Assembly: GCA_013365325.1 (NCBI GenBank)
Contig: JABVXV010000066.1
Coordinates: forward strand, 62,001 to 126,000
DNA: 64,000 nucleotides
Source: Dipetalonema caudispina
Taxonomy: Eukaryota > Nematoda > Chromadorea > Rhabditida > Onchocercidae
Direction of reading: 5' to 3'
The number at the start of each line of letters is the position of its first letter. The first letter of the stretch is position 1. Of the stretch, positions 33,488-46,000 are shown in pieces. A program made the position numbers and the translations under genes. The notes under the pieces are model-generated. The model did not search any database. It saw only the letters and a program-made list of their open reading frames with translations, and was not told the origin of the DNA.

Positions 33488-36400
33488 ATGCAATTTCCAC
33501 TAACGATGAATGAGGAAGGTGAAGATAGTGTAGATGACCATGATGGTATATATATCAATAATCTTTTTACTTTCTAAGAGAAATCAGCTTTTGAAAAGAT
33601 ATTTTCAAAATCGTTTCAGGTCGAGGTGTTCATTTGATATATTCAGAATATGATTGCGCTCCGTCAGAAACTGATGTTGAGGTAATCGAAGGTGCAAAAC
33701 AATATTGGTGGCAAAGTTCAAAATCGAGTAAGTATGGTATTTGGTCGTATATAATACATCTCTTTCTAATAATTTCATATATTTAACTGTAATATATGTA
33801 TTAATTTATAGCAGCTGAAGTTAATTCCTACTACAATCATGCGCCACATGGGACCAATGATTATTGCTCGCCGCCATGTAATGATCTCTTCAACTAATAT
33901 TTTAATTTAATAATACATTATCTTAAGCAGTTTATTTTATCACAAATTTAAAATTCTGATTTCTGATTTGAATCAAAATATCAAACATTTAAAGTGGAAT
34001 CATTTAAAAAAACCTTCAACTCTTCTTGAACCAAAAAATGTTCAAAATTCATGAAGCTCTGATATCAACAATGGTAATAGTTAAGTTCAAAGAAATTAAT
34101 AAAACATTTTTTATTTGTTGCGTTCAAAAAAAATACAAATGAAACATTGAAATACTAAAAAACCTATATTACCGGCAGATGATCCAGAAATCAGATTTGG
34201 GAAACGGTACGATGGCTGTTATTATTTATAGGTTTAATAGTTCATCGGGGATTGCTAGATAACTTTAATGATTTTATCGGGTGGGAAGCACATATTTGGG
34301 TAATTAACAAAATTTAAGGTGCAAGGGAAGTATGTCTCGTTTATTCCGATTACGATGAGCCATCTTCCGAGACAAGTGTTGAAATGAGCCAATTATTTAA
34401 CAACAATAAAACTGAAGGTTTGTCCAACATATTATATATATTCTAAATACAGGTATGAACCGGAATTGAACGATTTGCATAGAGAATCTATCTCAAGAAA
34501 TTAATACATGATATGACCTGTTTAACATGCGCAGTTCCTCACTGAATTGACAAAATGCTTTGGTGAAAACTCATTTAATTTGTAGTAGCAATTTCAAAGT
34601 ATGCAAGAAATTATAAAAAATTTGTATTAATTTTTCAAAAATGATTGAGACTTTTTTAGGTCGTGAAGTTCGTTTGATTTATTCTGATTACGATGAGCCT
34701 CCATCAGAGACAGATGTTGAATATGATGGACGTCCATGGTGCTCTATTTTTGGTGACCATTTCTATCTTCTCTGTACTATATTTTATCTATTGAATATTT
34801 CTGTTAAGTTTATGTCAAAAATACTATTCTAGTCTATTTTTAGGTAATCCTGCACTTTGGAAAATTCGAAATGAAGGTATGCCTTTCATATTCACAGAAT
34901 TATTATTAGATGCTCGATAATTGTTAAATATTTCTGTGTATTATTGTAGTTTTATACTTATTAGCTTTTTAATATTGAAAATATTCTAATCATATAACTA
35001 TTATTATTCGATACATTTCTAAAAGTCGAATTAATTGTCTATTAATAATAAGATGAAATAACTATTACTATTAATAGATTAAAACCAAACTTCTATTGAA
35101 ACTTCACTGGCCAAAATGAATTCGAATATATATGAATACTGAAAAATACATAATTTCAGGTCGTGAAATGCATTTGATCTATTCCGATTATACAGAACCG
35201 AAATCTGAAGCAGCTGTTGAAATTGAATATGACAGTCAGTTCGAAATTGCCAAAATCAGTAATTCATTTAGAATTATGACCCTATGTTATGAAGAAATTG
35301 AAAGAAAAGAAGTGAAATTTAAACATGATGATAAATTTCGATTTAAATTAATAAAATATCGGTATTACAGGTGATTTAGCAGCTTCCGATGAGGAGTTAA
35401 GTACAGGTAAGATTATTTTGACAATCAGATGGATATCATTGCTGCGAGAATTCATTGAAATCTGAAGTATACAACTGAAATTCATTTTTATAAAAGTGAG
35501 AAAAGAGAGGAAAGAAATCTTAAATCTGCAACAGCACGTTAATATCTTGAATTCAGAAAGCCAAATTGAATATGTAAGAAAAGTTAGTGCAAAAATTACT
35601 AATGTTGAGAGCAGCCTTTAAAAGTTGCCAAATGTGTAAGTGATATCAAGACTGAAGCAAATTATGGGCCAAATGCATCCGTTTTATTAGCCTTGAAATA
35701 ATTTTGATATATTTTAATGCTTTACAATTCAATGATAAAGTCAAAAACAGAGCTTGTTATAATAACTTTTGTTTCAGGACACTAACTTTGAGTAATCAAT
35801 AAATTTCCGAGCACTAATTTTGTGTAGTCAATAAATTTCTAAGCACTCTCTTTGCATAGCAAATAAGAAATGTTAGCAATTATTTAAGATGCTTGATGTC
35901 AATTCATCATATTTCACACTCTTTTTTTTCACTTCGATGATGTATTTTCAAGAATTTTGTTTCTTTCGTGCCTTCTACGCCACCTGCGACATTTAACGCT
36001 GCCATAGCGATTGTCATATTAGAATGGTATAAAGATATTATCCTAGAAAATAAAATATAAAATGAAATGGGATATTTCTAAGGAAATAGAAGAGATTCTA
36101 CATTCTACAGGACGGCAAATATCATGGAGCATTGATGATATCTCCAGCACTGATACGCATAACACTATTTCGAGCGATATTTATACGCGTAAGATATTCA
36201 TAGCTTTTAGTGTTAGTATGCAAGTTATATTCATTATGTGAAAATGACAATTGAATTTAATATAATTTCAAATTTAGGTCGTCCACCGAAATTTCATTCC
36301 GCGTATGTTAGAGATTCTCTAGAGTTTATTGAACAAAGTAAGCATTTTCAATATTCAATCTATTCTTTTTTATTCATTCTTTAAAAATTTTAACAAGTCA

Positions 36401-38539
36401 TCTGCTGAATTCTCTCAAAATTTCTAGAATTAACCGATCGAATAATATTTTCTTTCTTTTTTTTAAAAATCATTGCTTTTTAATAATTTCTTCAAATAAG
36501 CTGGAGAAAATGAAGCGATCAACGATGGCTTAGGGCTATTTTCGTCAACTGATAATGGTAATTTTCAGCATTCGTTTGATTGCATAGATTAAAGTGAATC
36601 TCTGTAAGTTCACTTTTTTAGAATATTTTTAAAAATTTTTTTAACACACATATATTCAATAATAAATGATTCAAGGTTCGACTTCTGCAGAGATAACTGC
36701 AATGCCAGTTCAATATCTTGATAACATGGAACAGCTGCTTGCATTTGCTGATAACAGTAAGTGAACTCAGACAGCATGACCTATCGTTGTTTATCCTTGT
36801 CAATCGATCGCTTTTCTGAAAGATAGGGTTGGAGATATGATGTTATTGTAAGAGTTATTTCTGGTTCAAACCATTGATTTATTTTCTATGTGCTTCAGGT
36901 GTCAACGAGAATTCTGCCCTTGAATATCTTGAAGGTCAGGAACTGAACACAGGTACTTTTTACTCAATCTGATTTACTCTCCTGAAAAATTTCGAAAATA
37001 AATGAAAGCACTCTTCAAGTTTACAATTAATAAAATCATGTTTATTATAGTTTTGATCTCTGTTAACATGCTTTTTTAAAACCGATTTCTGAAATCCTAA
37101 CGTTATACATCATGAAGAGTACACGTTGTGACAGATTTAAATTCCATTTCATCAATTCTTCAAAACATAGCTTGTATTTTAACAAAATGATAACTAACAA
37201 AACAGAGGATTTAAAGTAATTGTGGTAATAAATGTTGCAGCAAAAAGTGATTCATCCTTGGTATTAGCAATTCCGGCAGATTGCGATACAGCACTGGGAA
37301 ATTCATTTCCACTGGATCAGAATCTTTCCTCGAATTCCGGTAAACTATTATTCATTATATTTAACTTTATTTTCAAACCAAAAGGATATTATAGGTGAAG
37401 GAAACAGCACTGAACACAACGATACATTGTTGTATATCTCAACAATAGTGAATTTTTCGATATTTCACACATTTCCTTCAAATGTCCATTACAGGACATC
37501 ATTATTCTCTAAATGACCCTTACGGAATGTAGTAACCATCACAAACAATACCACTTTTTACTGACCATTACTGCATATAATGATGTTATTTTCAGTTACT
37601 TTCGAATCAATCTAAAAGCCGAGAATATCACCTGTAATTAAATGATTGAATAAAACTTATGTCTTTTTAAAACTCATTCTTCAATTCACTGTCAAAAGTA
37701 CTGTATCAACGTATAACTTCCATCACATCACTGGAAAATTTAACGTTCAATTCTCACGTCTCACGTATTACACTAACATTCTAATCACGTGTTGAATCAT
37801 CCATTTTGCACAATGGCACCACATTGCCCCATCATTCTTCAACATGTGACTTCAATTGCATGAACTGGGAGTTTAGCAGGTTGCATGCAGCGTAGGTAAT
37901 AGGTGGAGGATGGTCATTTGATAAGAGATGTTATCATTTTGGTGATTTGTCAGAATATGCCAAGGCATGCAGAATGATAAGATATTAGATTTTAAGTTCA
38001 CGTTTTATTAGCAAAATTTGTATAGCTCATGTCAAATTTATATGACATGAGATGGGATGAAATGATTGGAAAGAAAAAAATATTCTTGCTTTGACTTCTA
38101 TTTATATATATATAATGATAATAGATATAATTGTTTATCTCTTGCAAAATGCAAGACGATTCAGAAATTGAAGTTTTCTTTTATGTATTAGTTGGTTAAT
38201 TTGTTAAACAAATTAAACCAAAATGCTAATAATGAAAGCCAAGAAGAACAGAATACAATTAGAATGGAATAAAATGGGATGGAATGGAATAGAATAGTGT
38301 TTGGAGATGATGTCCAGTAATTTTTCACTGACATAATTACTCATACACATAATTCGTATGCTTTATTTGTATTATTCATGGAATAAATGGAGTTAGGCCG
38401 AGTCAGTCAATTTCGAATCTTGATGTGTATTTTACATTTTTTTAATTTTCTGGCTAATCTTTTGCTTATATCTAGTTCTGTTGTAGGCATGAATCACGAT
38501 GCACCAGGGCTGTATGACAGCTTAACATCACTGGCATAG
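33488..38539 (+). CDS. Modular protein built from phase-1 symmetric small exons
   Basis: Unrecognised acidic, probably disordered protein of about 350 residues. Exons: 33488-33545, 33620-33727, 33812-33877, 34319-34417, 34660-34752, 34844-34876, 35160-35234, 35371-35406, 36111-36188, 36278-36337, 36501-36557, 36676-36756, 36899-36952, 37241-37339, 38487-38539. Every intron is phase 1, and all 13 internal exons (33-108 bases) are multiples of three, so any could be skipped without frameshift. Four exons (2, 4, 5, 7) are copies of one module, for example GREVRLIYSDYDEPPSETDV. The other exons are unique, Asp/Glu/Ser-rich. The start is ambiguous: ATG 33488 or 33506, or a signal-peptide-like exon 33411-33465 (MSELCSFLLLYAFVRELD) that also ends in phase 1 and could splice to 33519. 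A poly(A) signal lies at 38739-38744. No homologue comes to mind; the layout resembles trematode micro-exon genes. Confidence 0.72.
35778..35870. repeat. Degenerate ~33-bp tandem repeat
   Basis: About 2.7 copies of a unit like GCACTAATTTTGTGTAGTCA plus ATAAATTTC, in the intron between exons 8 and 9 of the modular gene. Confidence 0.6.
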
Positions 38540-40086
38540 GCTGTCATGGAATCAGGTATTTGATAGGGAATTACATTGCTTGTTTTTATCACTCATATAT
38601 ATCAGAAGGAGACTGTGCTTTCATTTCATAGAAGAAATTCGTTAGTTACTTTAAGTTGTAGACATAGATGATTTGTTGAATTAATGATAAATTGAGTGGT
38701 TTCATTGCTGATTGTTTTGTGATCGTTAGCAATTTTTTAATAAAGATATGTTTATCTGCTTACTGGATATGAACTTTTCAACGAAAAGCAAGCGAATAAG
38801 TATTTTATGGAGTAGGGCAGTGATTAGTTGACTAGTCTATAAAATAGAATTTATTTTAAGATATAAAACAGCAAACAAAATTTGAAATAACTAAAACAGT
38901 TACCTGGGATGAAGTATCGGTGTGCTCCTCGTAAGCGAATACACATAGAAATGCATCAGGTCTTTCATTCTGATATGTAGCCTTACCAAAGTTGAATCAT
39001 CATGAAAAGAATGATTCATTTGCATCACGAATGAATTTTTCATGAGCCGTTTTTATGCATGCATTGTGAGGAAATTGGCAGAGATGTATTATCCGAGATA
39101 GTCATATGTTTAAATAGTTTATTTTCTTTTCATTTAAGCATGTTTGTTTTGTTTCCATTTTGTTATTATCCCTCTAGTTTTTACGGTATCATTTAGTTCT
39201 CCTTTATATTCTAATATTCGCGATATTTTCCTAACAAATTTTTCAATCCGAGCATGTTAAATTTTCATTTGTATGTTTTTGTTGTCACGTATAACTTCCC
39301 GCCTCCGTCAAAGTGATATTTACTTACAAATAATTTTTACCGTTCATATAAAAACTGCACTGATCGATTTATCAACAACCCAAGATAGCAAATAAGTGCA
39401 GTAAGTCTTAGAATTGTTATTGCATTATCATCTTTTTATCACCAGGTACCGGGTGAATTACTAAATATCGAGAATTGGTAGCGTATTGATAAAAAGATGA
39501 TAATATCACCAACAATTCTAGAATTTTTTCATATGTTCGCTACGTTGGATTGTGAATAAGTGATTAGTGCAGTTCTTTGTGATATGTATTTACTGGATAA
39601 AAGAGTAGGAAGTTTGGTTTTAATTTTTGATTTATTAAAGCTTAACTCCAAAAAAGTTAACTTAGAACAGATATTTTTGTTGTTATTTGTAATTAAATGT
39701 TATCCTACCATTGCAGTATGAAAGCTTACAGTGACCGATTTGCTTTTTCCTCACTATGAATAAGGTCTTAAAATGTTGGCTGGTATATTAGATATCTCTT
39801 GAAAATAATCTCAATTTTCTGACACATTTATTTTCATTTTTTTCTCTTTACTTCGTTAGCATTTTAGCATTTTCAAACCCCCGCACATCTCCATTCACTG
39901 ATGGTCTGTTATATTTTCTCTTTGCTTTTTATGGTATTTTATTTTATTACGTATTTCACACATAATTTGTTATTCAAAAAAGTGATAGTGATCACATTTC
40001 AATCAATATAATGCATGCATAAAACAAGTGCCACAAAGCATTGTTTATTCAGATCACCAGCTATGTAAATTATAGTCCTTTTATAG
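38540..40086. other. Intergenic between modular gene and anoctamin
   Basis: Contains the poly(A) signal of the upstream gene and a 242-bp fold-back element. The first exon(s) of the anoctamin gene should lie here but I could not place them. Confidence 0.5.
39345..39586. mobile_element. Fold-back (MITE-like) inverted-repeat element
   Basis: Left and right halves pair over about 95 bases each. Near-perfect inner arms at 39409-39441 and 39487-39520 share the 16-bp core TTATCATCTTTTTATCA / its complement. More diverged outer arms begin CATATAAAAACTGCACTGAT and end in the complement of CATATCACAAAGAACTGCAC. The central spacer is about 45 bases. There is no coding capacity and no obvious target-site duplication. 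A degenerate foldback transposon or long hairpin RNA source is possible. Confidence 0.6.
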
Positions 40087-43000
40087 GAACGTTGCTTGGC
40101 GGTAATCGAAGGCATTACTTGAAGCGTAGTGATTGTTTTGAATGTGAATCACTTGTAATGAGTGTCACTGAGCTAACGGAAAGGCAGGTAAAGGTTTTGC
40201 TTTTCATGATTCGTGAAACATGAGGTGTTCCTTTGATGAATAGGAAATCTAGGAAATTTGTAATTGAATCTGCGCATGAGTGGACGGTATATATTACACA
40301 CCGCTGAAAAATGGCATCTTCATGCATCAGTTGTAGAGAAGGAAACAAATGTACAAAGTAGATATTGTTTGCCTCCTACTGAGAATATATCTTTATATTT
40401 ATCCCTAACCTTTGTAGTCACTGCCATCACAACAGTTTCTGATATGAAAATCATCAATTGTTTTTCTATTCGTGAATCTTCTTTTTCAGAGGAAATATGA
40501 AATTTCGAAATCTCAGCGAAATGACTTTCATACTACATATTTTAAAGATGGCAAAAGGAAAATTGATTACGTTCTGACTTACGAATGTAACGATATGAAT
40601 GCTGAAGAGGAATCCAGCAGTGGAAACGATGTAAGCATTACTTTGAAATTAATTATATTTATTATTGATTCACGACTCAGTTCCTGTTTCATTTTTTTAG
40701 GCGGAATTTCTGTAATTTCTTAACTTATTGATATATTTTCGAACTTACAATTTGCAGCACAATACGGCGGATATACTATCAATTGTAGTTGTAGTGCACT
40801 TGGCCGAAAATACCATGCCATGTGGGTCAGAATAATGAGGAAATTTTCTCGAAAAGCTATCAGAATAATTTCTGAAAAAATCAGCTTCAAAAACCGTCTC
40901 ATATGGTATTGTTGTAGAGCATTCATGCAAGATCGGGCGAGGAGAAAAAAGTATATAAGCGCCTGCAGTACGAGGCAAATTTAAAGCAGCTGGGATTGGA
41001 ATTAGAGCATGTGGAAGGGAAGGTATGGTTTCCATATATAATTTTTAGTTCAAAATTGATTTTAGTAAGCTATAAATACTGCTAAAATTACTTAATGTTG
41101 ATAATAAGCAATTGAACTAGTTTGTAGGCACCCTTACAGTTCCTGAGTTTATCCGCAATGATCAGTCGAAGGACTGATATGGATTCTCTATTCTGAAATT
41201 TTGGACATTGACCACACATTATTTAGAATGATTTAATATCAGATTCTCTTAGGTGGAATTGTCGATGTTTAGTTTGAGGTTGAAAACGGAACAGCATTTT
41301 CATTAGTCATATGAGGGGTGTTGGATTTCATCTACTGGGAATTTTTTACCCAAAAAGAGAGTTTTTCGATATCAAATAAGCAAACAAGTTATTTTTACAA
41401 GCAGTTTTTGAAACATATGGTTTTCAGTATTGCAAAAGGACTCATTTTGTTTTGGTCCATGCACCATTTTTGCTGCTAATGAAACAAGCTGAAAGTCTGT
41501 GTTTGAAAATGCCAGTAGTGCAAAGCGATGTGAAAGTTAGTTTATTTTCCTTATGCTGAAATTAACATCAAGTTGATTTGGATTGGGGTCTAATCTTTAT
41601 TTTAAGAAGTATATGTTAAAAGGATACAGGTAGATGTGCAGGTGTTTCCTTATAACTTAAAGCTAGAGAAGTCAGTAATATCAGGAAGGTTTTAAATATA
41701 CTTACTTTAGCAGTTCATATCCGTGCAGACATTCCGAAAAAAAACATACTTCCGACAAAATATATGAGAATTTCGTATCAGCGGAATGTTCATTTACAAT
41801 AAATACTGCAAAATATCAGTTTCTATATTTCAGGAACGAACTGTTTTGGAAGGGATATTGGACAAATTTATGAAACGATTTCGTTTTTTGACATTTGATG
41901 AGAAGACAAATGAACGGTTACAAGTACCAAATTATTTTACAGCTCCCTTCGTCGCAGCTTATTTGGAATGGTACACTTTTTGTTTATTTTTGCTTAAAAT
42001 CTGTACTATCAAATTTATATCAATGAAGACCTGGCTACGAGTGGTGTTCATATCAAATTGGTCACTGATGTAGAGAAAGAATCGAGATAAACTATTCAAA
42101 ATTATTGTACGAAGTATGTGGATCTATAAGTTTATGATTTAGGGTTGTTATATTGTCGTTTTCGTGATTCATATAATTGCATCTTTTTTGACATACGCAT
42201 GAACTGTCGGACTTATCTGTGTATTGTTTTATAGTTATGTTGGTCACGAAAACCCGGATACATTCTTTGATGATTCGGAACGAAGTCGGTTAGTATATGA
42301 CTTATTAATTCGAACGAGGTATGATACACATGAAGCTGAAAATTATCGCGTTGGCATACAACGTTTAATCCAGAATGGTACATATACATCTGCTTTTCCT
42401 CTGCATGAGGTAACACTGACATATTAGATTGAGTTTTTTTTGTAAAATTTTGGGTATTTAGGACTGTGATCTAATTACCCTTTTAAATTGGTTCTAATGC
42501 AAACTTTCATTACTTATTATCTTGACATAAGTGGTTGGATGGTTGGTATGATAATTCAATGTGTACTTCATACAGTAATAATTTTTTATTTGTTTTATTT
42601 TTGTTCATAGGACTGTAGTATGAATGGGTATAATGCTGATAAAAGTACTGATCGTGAAATTTTATACTGGAACTGGGCTCGTATTACAAACATTTACAAG
42701 TATCAGCCACTTTCCTTAATAAAGTATGTCAGCATTCTTTTCTCCATTTTATTCCCTTTTTTCCATTGACTAGGAAATTGCAAATGTTGTTTCTGTATCT
42801 TTTCTAGGATTTCCAAAACGGTAAAGACCGAGATTATGGTGTTCAAGGATGTAGATTTGATTAATTCATTTTGTAATCGAAATCGATTTTAAATAGAATT
42901 CATCTCTTTTTTTACTGCTAGCGTCAGGATGATTTTTGTGTACGATGTTTTGGGCATTCACTTGAAACAGATTTAATGGTAAAGGTTACCAGTGCAGAGT

Positions 43001-46000
43001 TTATAGAGGATTGATGAAACCGTCTGTGGTGGTTCTGGGATTACTTTCGAAGTTTTGACAACAATAAATTCTGCTGTATTTATGTTTGCAGGAAATATTT
43101 TGGTTCAAAAGTTGGGTGGTATTTTGCCTGGTTAGGTTACTACACGAAAGTTTTAATACTTGCTTCTGTTGTCGGCATTTTATGTTTTATTTATGGAATA
43201 TTAACAATTTCAGAAGATATACCGAGGTTTAATTTTATTTTGTATAAATAGCGATTTATTTTTATTCAGTTTTTACCTTTATAATACCTTTTACTCACAT
43301 ATACGCATCAATGCTTTTCAGCAAATTTTCGAAATTATTTTCTTTGGTAGATAACTTAGGAACACTTGCTGGATCTTTCTTATACACTCAGAGTTTTCAG
43401 TCTTCCTTAGGTTTATTCCTTATAATTATTTGGAGGTTATTGTTTAAATCTCCAAAACGTAAAATCACAGTCCCTATAGTTTTAGTTGATGGGAAAGCAA
43501 AGTTGATAGCATTAGGAAACAGATTTGAAGGACTACTGGAAATTGGAAAAATTATAAACACTTACAATGGGTAACAGAAAAACACTCATTATTTATAAAA
43601 TTAAGTCCAAATAAGTCTAAAGATTCTATACATTTGAAGTAGGTTATATTAGAACATTTTCTGGTTCATTAGAGAACTTTTTGTACCTTAATTGAGTTGC
43701 AAATTTGGATTTTTGGATTAAAATTTCTCAGGTTTTGAAACTATATTTTGCTGTTTCAGTAACGACATTTGCGGTAGTGATGGCATTGGTGCTGAAGTGG
43801 TTTTATGCCCAACGTGTGACAAGTACTGTGATTACACTCGACTTAATTCCAGTTGCATATATTCAAAGGTATTGTCTCTGTGCATATGAGTTTTCTAAGA
43901 AAGGAAGTTCCAAAATTTTTCTGAAACAAGGTGCTTAAGTCAGACAGCGCCTTCTTTGCTACTTCTTTTAATTTCTGTTTATATATTTCACTTGGTTTTT
44001 TTTTCAGTATTGACTTCAAATAGTTGGAAATGTGCTTTACTATTTTTATTTTTAGTTTTTATTCGTTTTGTCCCTACATTTTGATATTTTTATAAGATGA
44101 TGCTCAGTGATGGAGACAGTCTTTTTCCAATTTATATGCTTTTATTTATTTGTAACTTTGGTGAGTTGCAGCTGTCATATGTGTTTGATAATACATCGAC
44201 CGTTATATTTGCTGCTATGATGAGCATATTTGCAACGCTCTTTCTGGAAGGGTGGAAGAGATATCACGCTGAAGTGGCCTGGAAATGGGGCTTACTTGAT
44301 TTTGAAGTTGATGAGGTTCTATACACATTTTTTCTTTTGAAAATTATAGCAAATGTTTACATTGGTAACAAAATTACAGATTCAGTTTCTCTATAGGCTG
44401 TTGGTTCAAAGCGTATTAATACGTTATTGTTGAGGGGTACAAGACCACTCTTGCTAAGTCTGGAATGTTTCAATGGTTTTCTAACTTCAATATCAGTCCA
44501 GTAAATTCTGTATTTCTACAATTTCTATTTATCAAAATCTGCTTTCTCCTTTTTCTTTTTGTTGTACCTGACGTATTAAGTCTCATTTCTTGTTTTTCAT
44601 AATAAGAATTGCTGATTGAGTGCACTGATTTCTCTTGTTAGTTCATCCATTCTGAACATAAAAGTTTTCAAATTTCTACTTCAATTTTTCATCACTAACT
44701 GAATTATTCAGTTTAGGAAACAGTCAGGCCTGAATACCAGTTCCGTGTTAAAAAAGCAAAAACAATGCGGATCAATCCAGTTACCCAGCAGCTGGAGCCT
44801 TATTTAACATTTAGTTATAGGTTTCTACATATAATTGGTTCCGGCATAACTGTTCTGTTCTTTGTGAGTTTTTTTTTTCAGTTTTGATAATCTGCCAACT
44901 TGTTACGTTTGATTTTTTCATTTTAAAATGTTGTGAAAACTTTCGTTAAAAACTGAATTAAGAGTTGAATTCTTCATTTCGTTCTGTATAGCTACTGTTG
45001 CTATCGATGGAGATAGGGTAATTAAGATGAAACAGTGTCTCTAATTTTTTTTCAGTTTCTTTCAAGAATATTCCAGTAATTTATTTTATTTGCAGTTATT
45101 CCTTGTGATAGCATTTCTTATTGGCATTACAGTTTATCGAATCGTATTTTCCCAAGTTCTTTATCGGGTGGATAAAATGAAACCATACGCAAATCTCCTC
45201 ACGTTTACTACTGCTGCTATATTGAATTTAGTTGTTATTTTAGCAATGAGCTATGTATGTTTGAAGATTTTGTTAATTTGTTCAAAATAGTGGAAAGTAA
45301 TCTGCTTTTATGGTATTTATATATGATGTTTTTATTCAAAATTCTTAATTTAAGCTAAGAAAATATTATATTGGCGAAAAAACGTTAACATCCATCAAAT
45401 TTTCAAAAATTTTTTTTCTAAGCTGCGAAACTGAAGGACCACTTGAAAGCCAGTCAAATTAAAGGAAAATGAAGCTATCGTTCATTGTATTTTTATTGTT
45501 TTACCTGAGATTCTATTTGTTTTTAGCTTTATTCATATCTAGCGCTGAAATTAACAAATTGGGAATGTCCAAGGACACAGCTTGAATTCGATAACAGTTA
45601 CACGTTTAAAGTGTTTTTATTCCAGTTTATCAACTACTACTCGTCCATCTTTTACATTGCTTTCGTAAAGGGCAAGTATGTTTTGAAATTTTTGGATTTA
45701 AATTATACTGAATAACCAAATTTGTATCAATACTGTTAGTCTGTCATTTTGATCTTCTTTAGTTTCGGGATGATTTATTATTCATTTCCATTAGCGATTA
45801 CTACTGAAATATACCATAATTAAAAATAAATTTTGTTCTTAATTAGGACTGTTTTTGAATTCGTCCTCAGGCTGACCATCTTTTCTCTGCATCATTGTAA
45901 TCGTGCGATTAACTAGTAACGGTAAAATGTTGAGCAACCATTTGTACCATTTACGCATTTTCAGTTCATCCACGTTGCTAATGACTTAACTTGTTCAGCT

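Noticed and set aside
43311..43574. 87-codon frame inside an anoctamin intron
   Set aside because: Does not align with any anoctamin segment; flanking exons (DIPS/NDICG) join perfectly without it.
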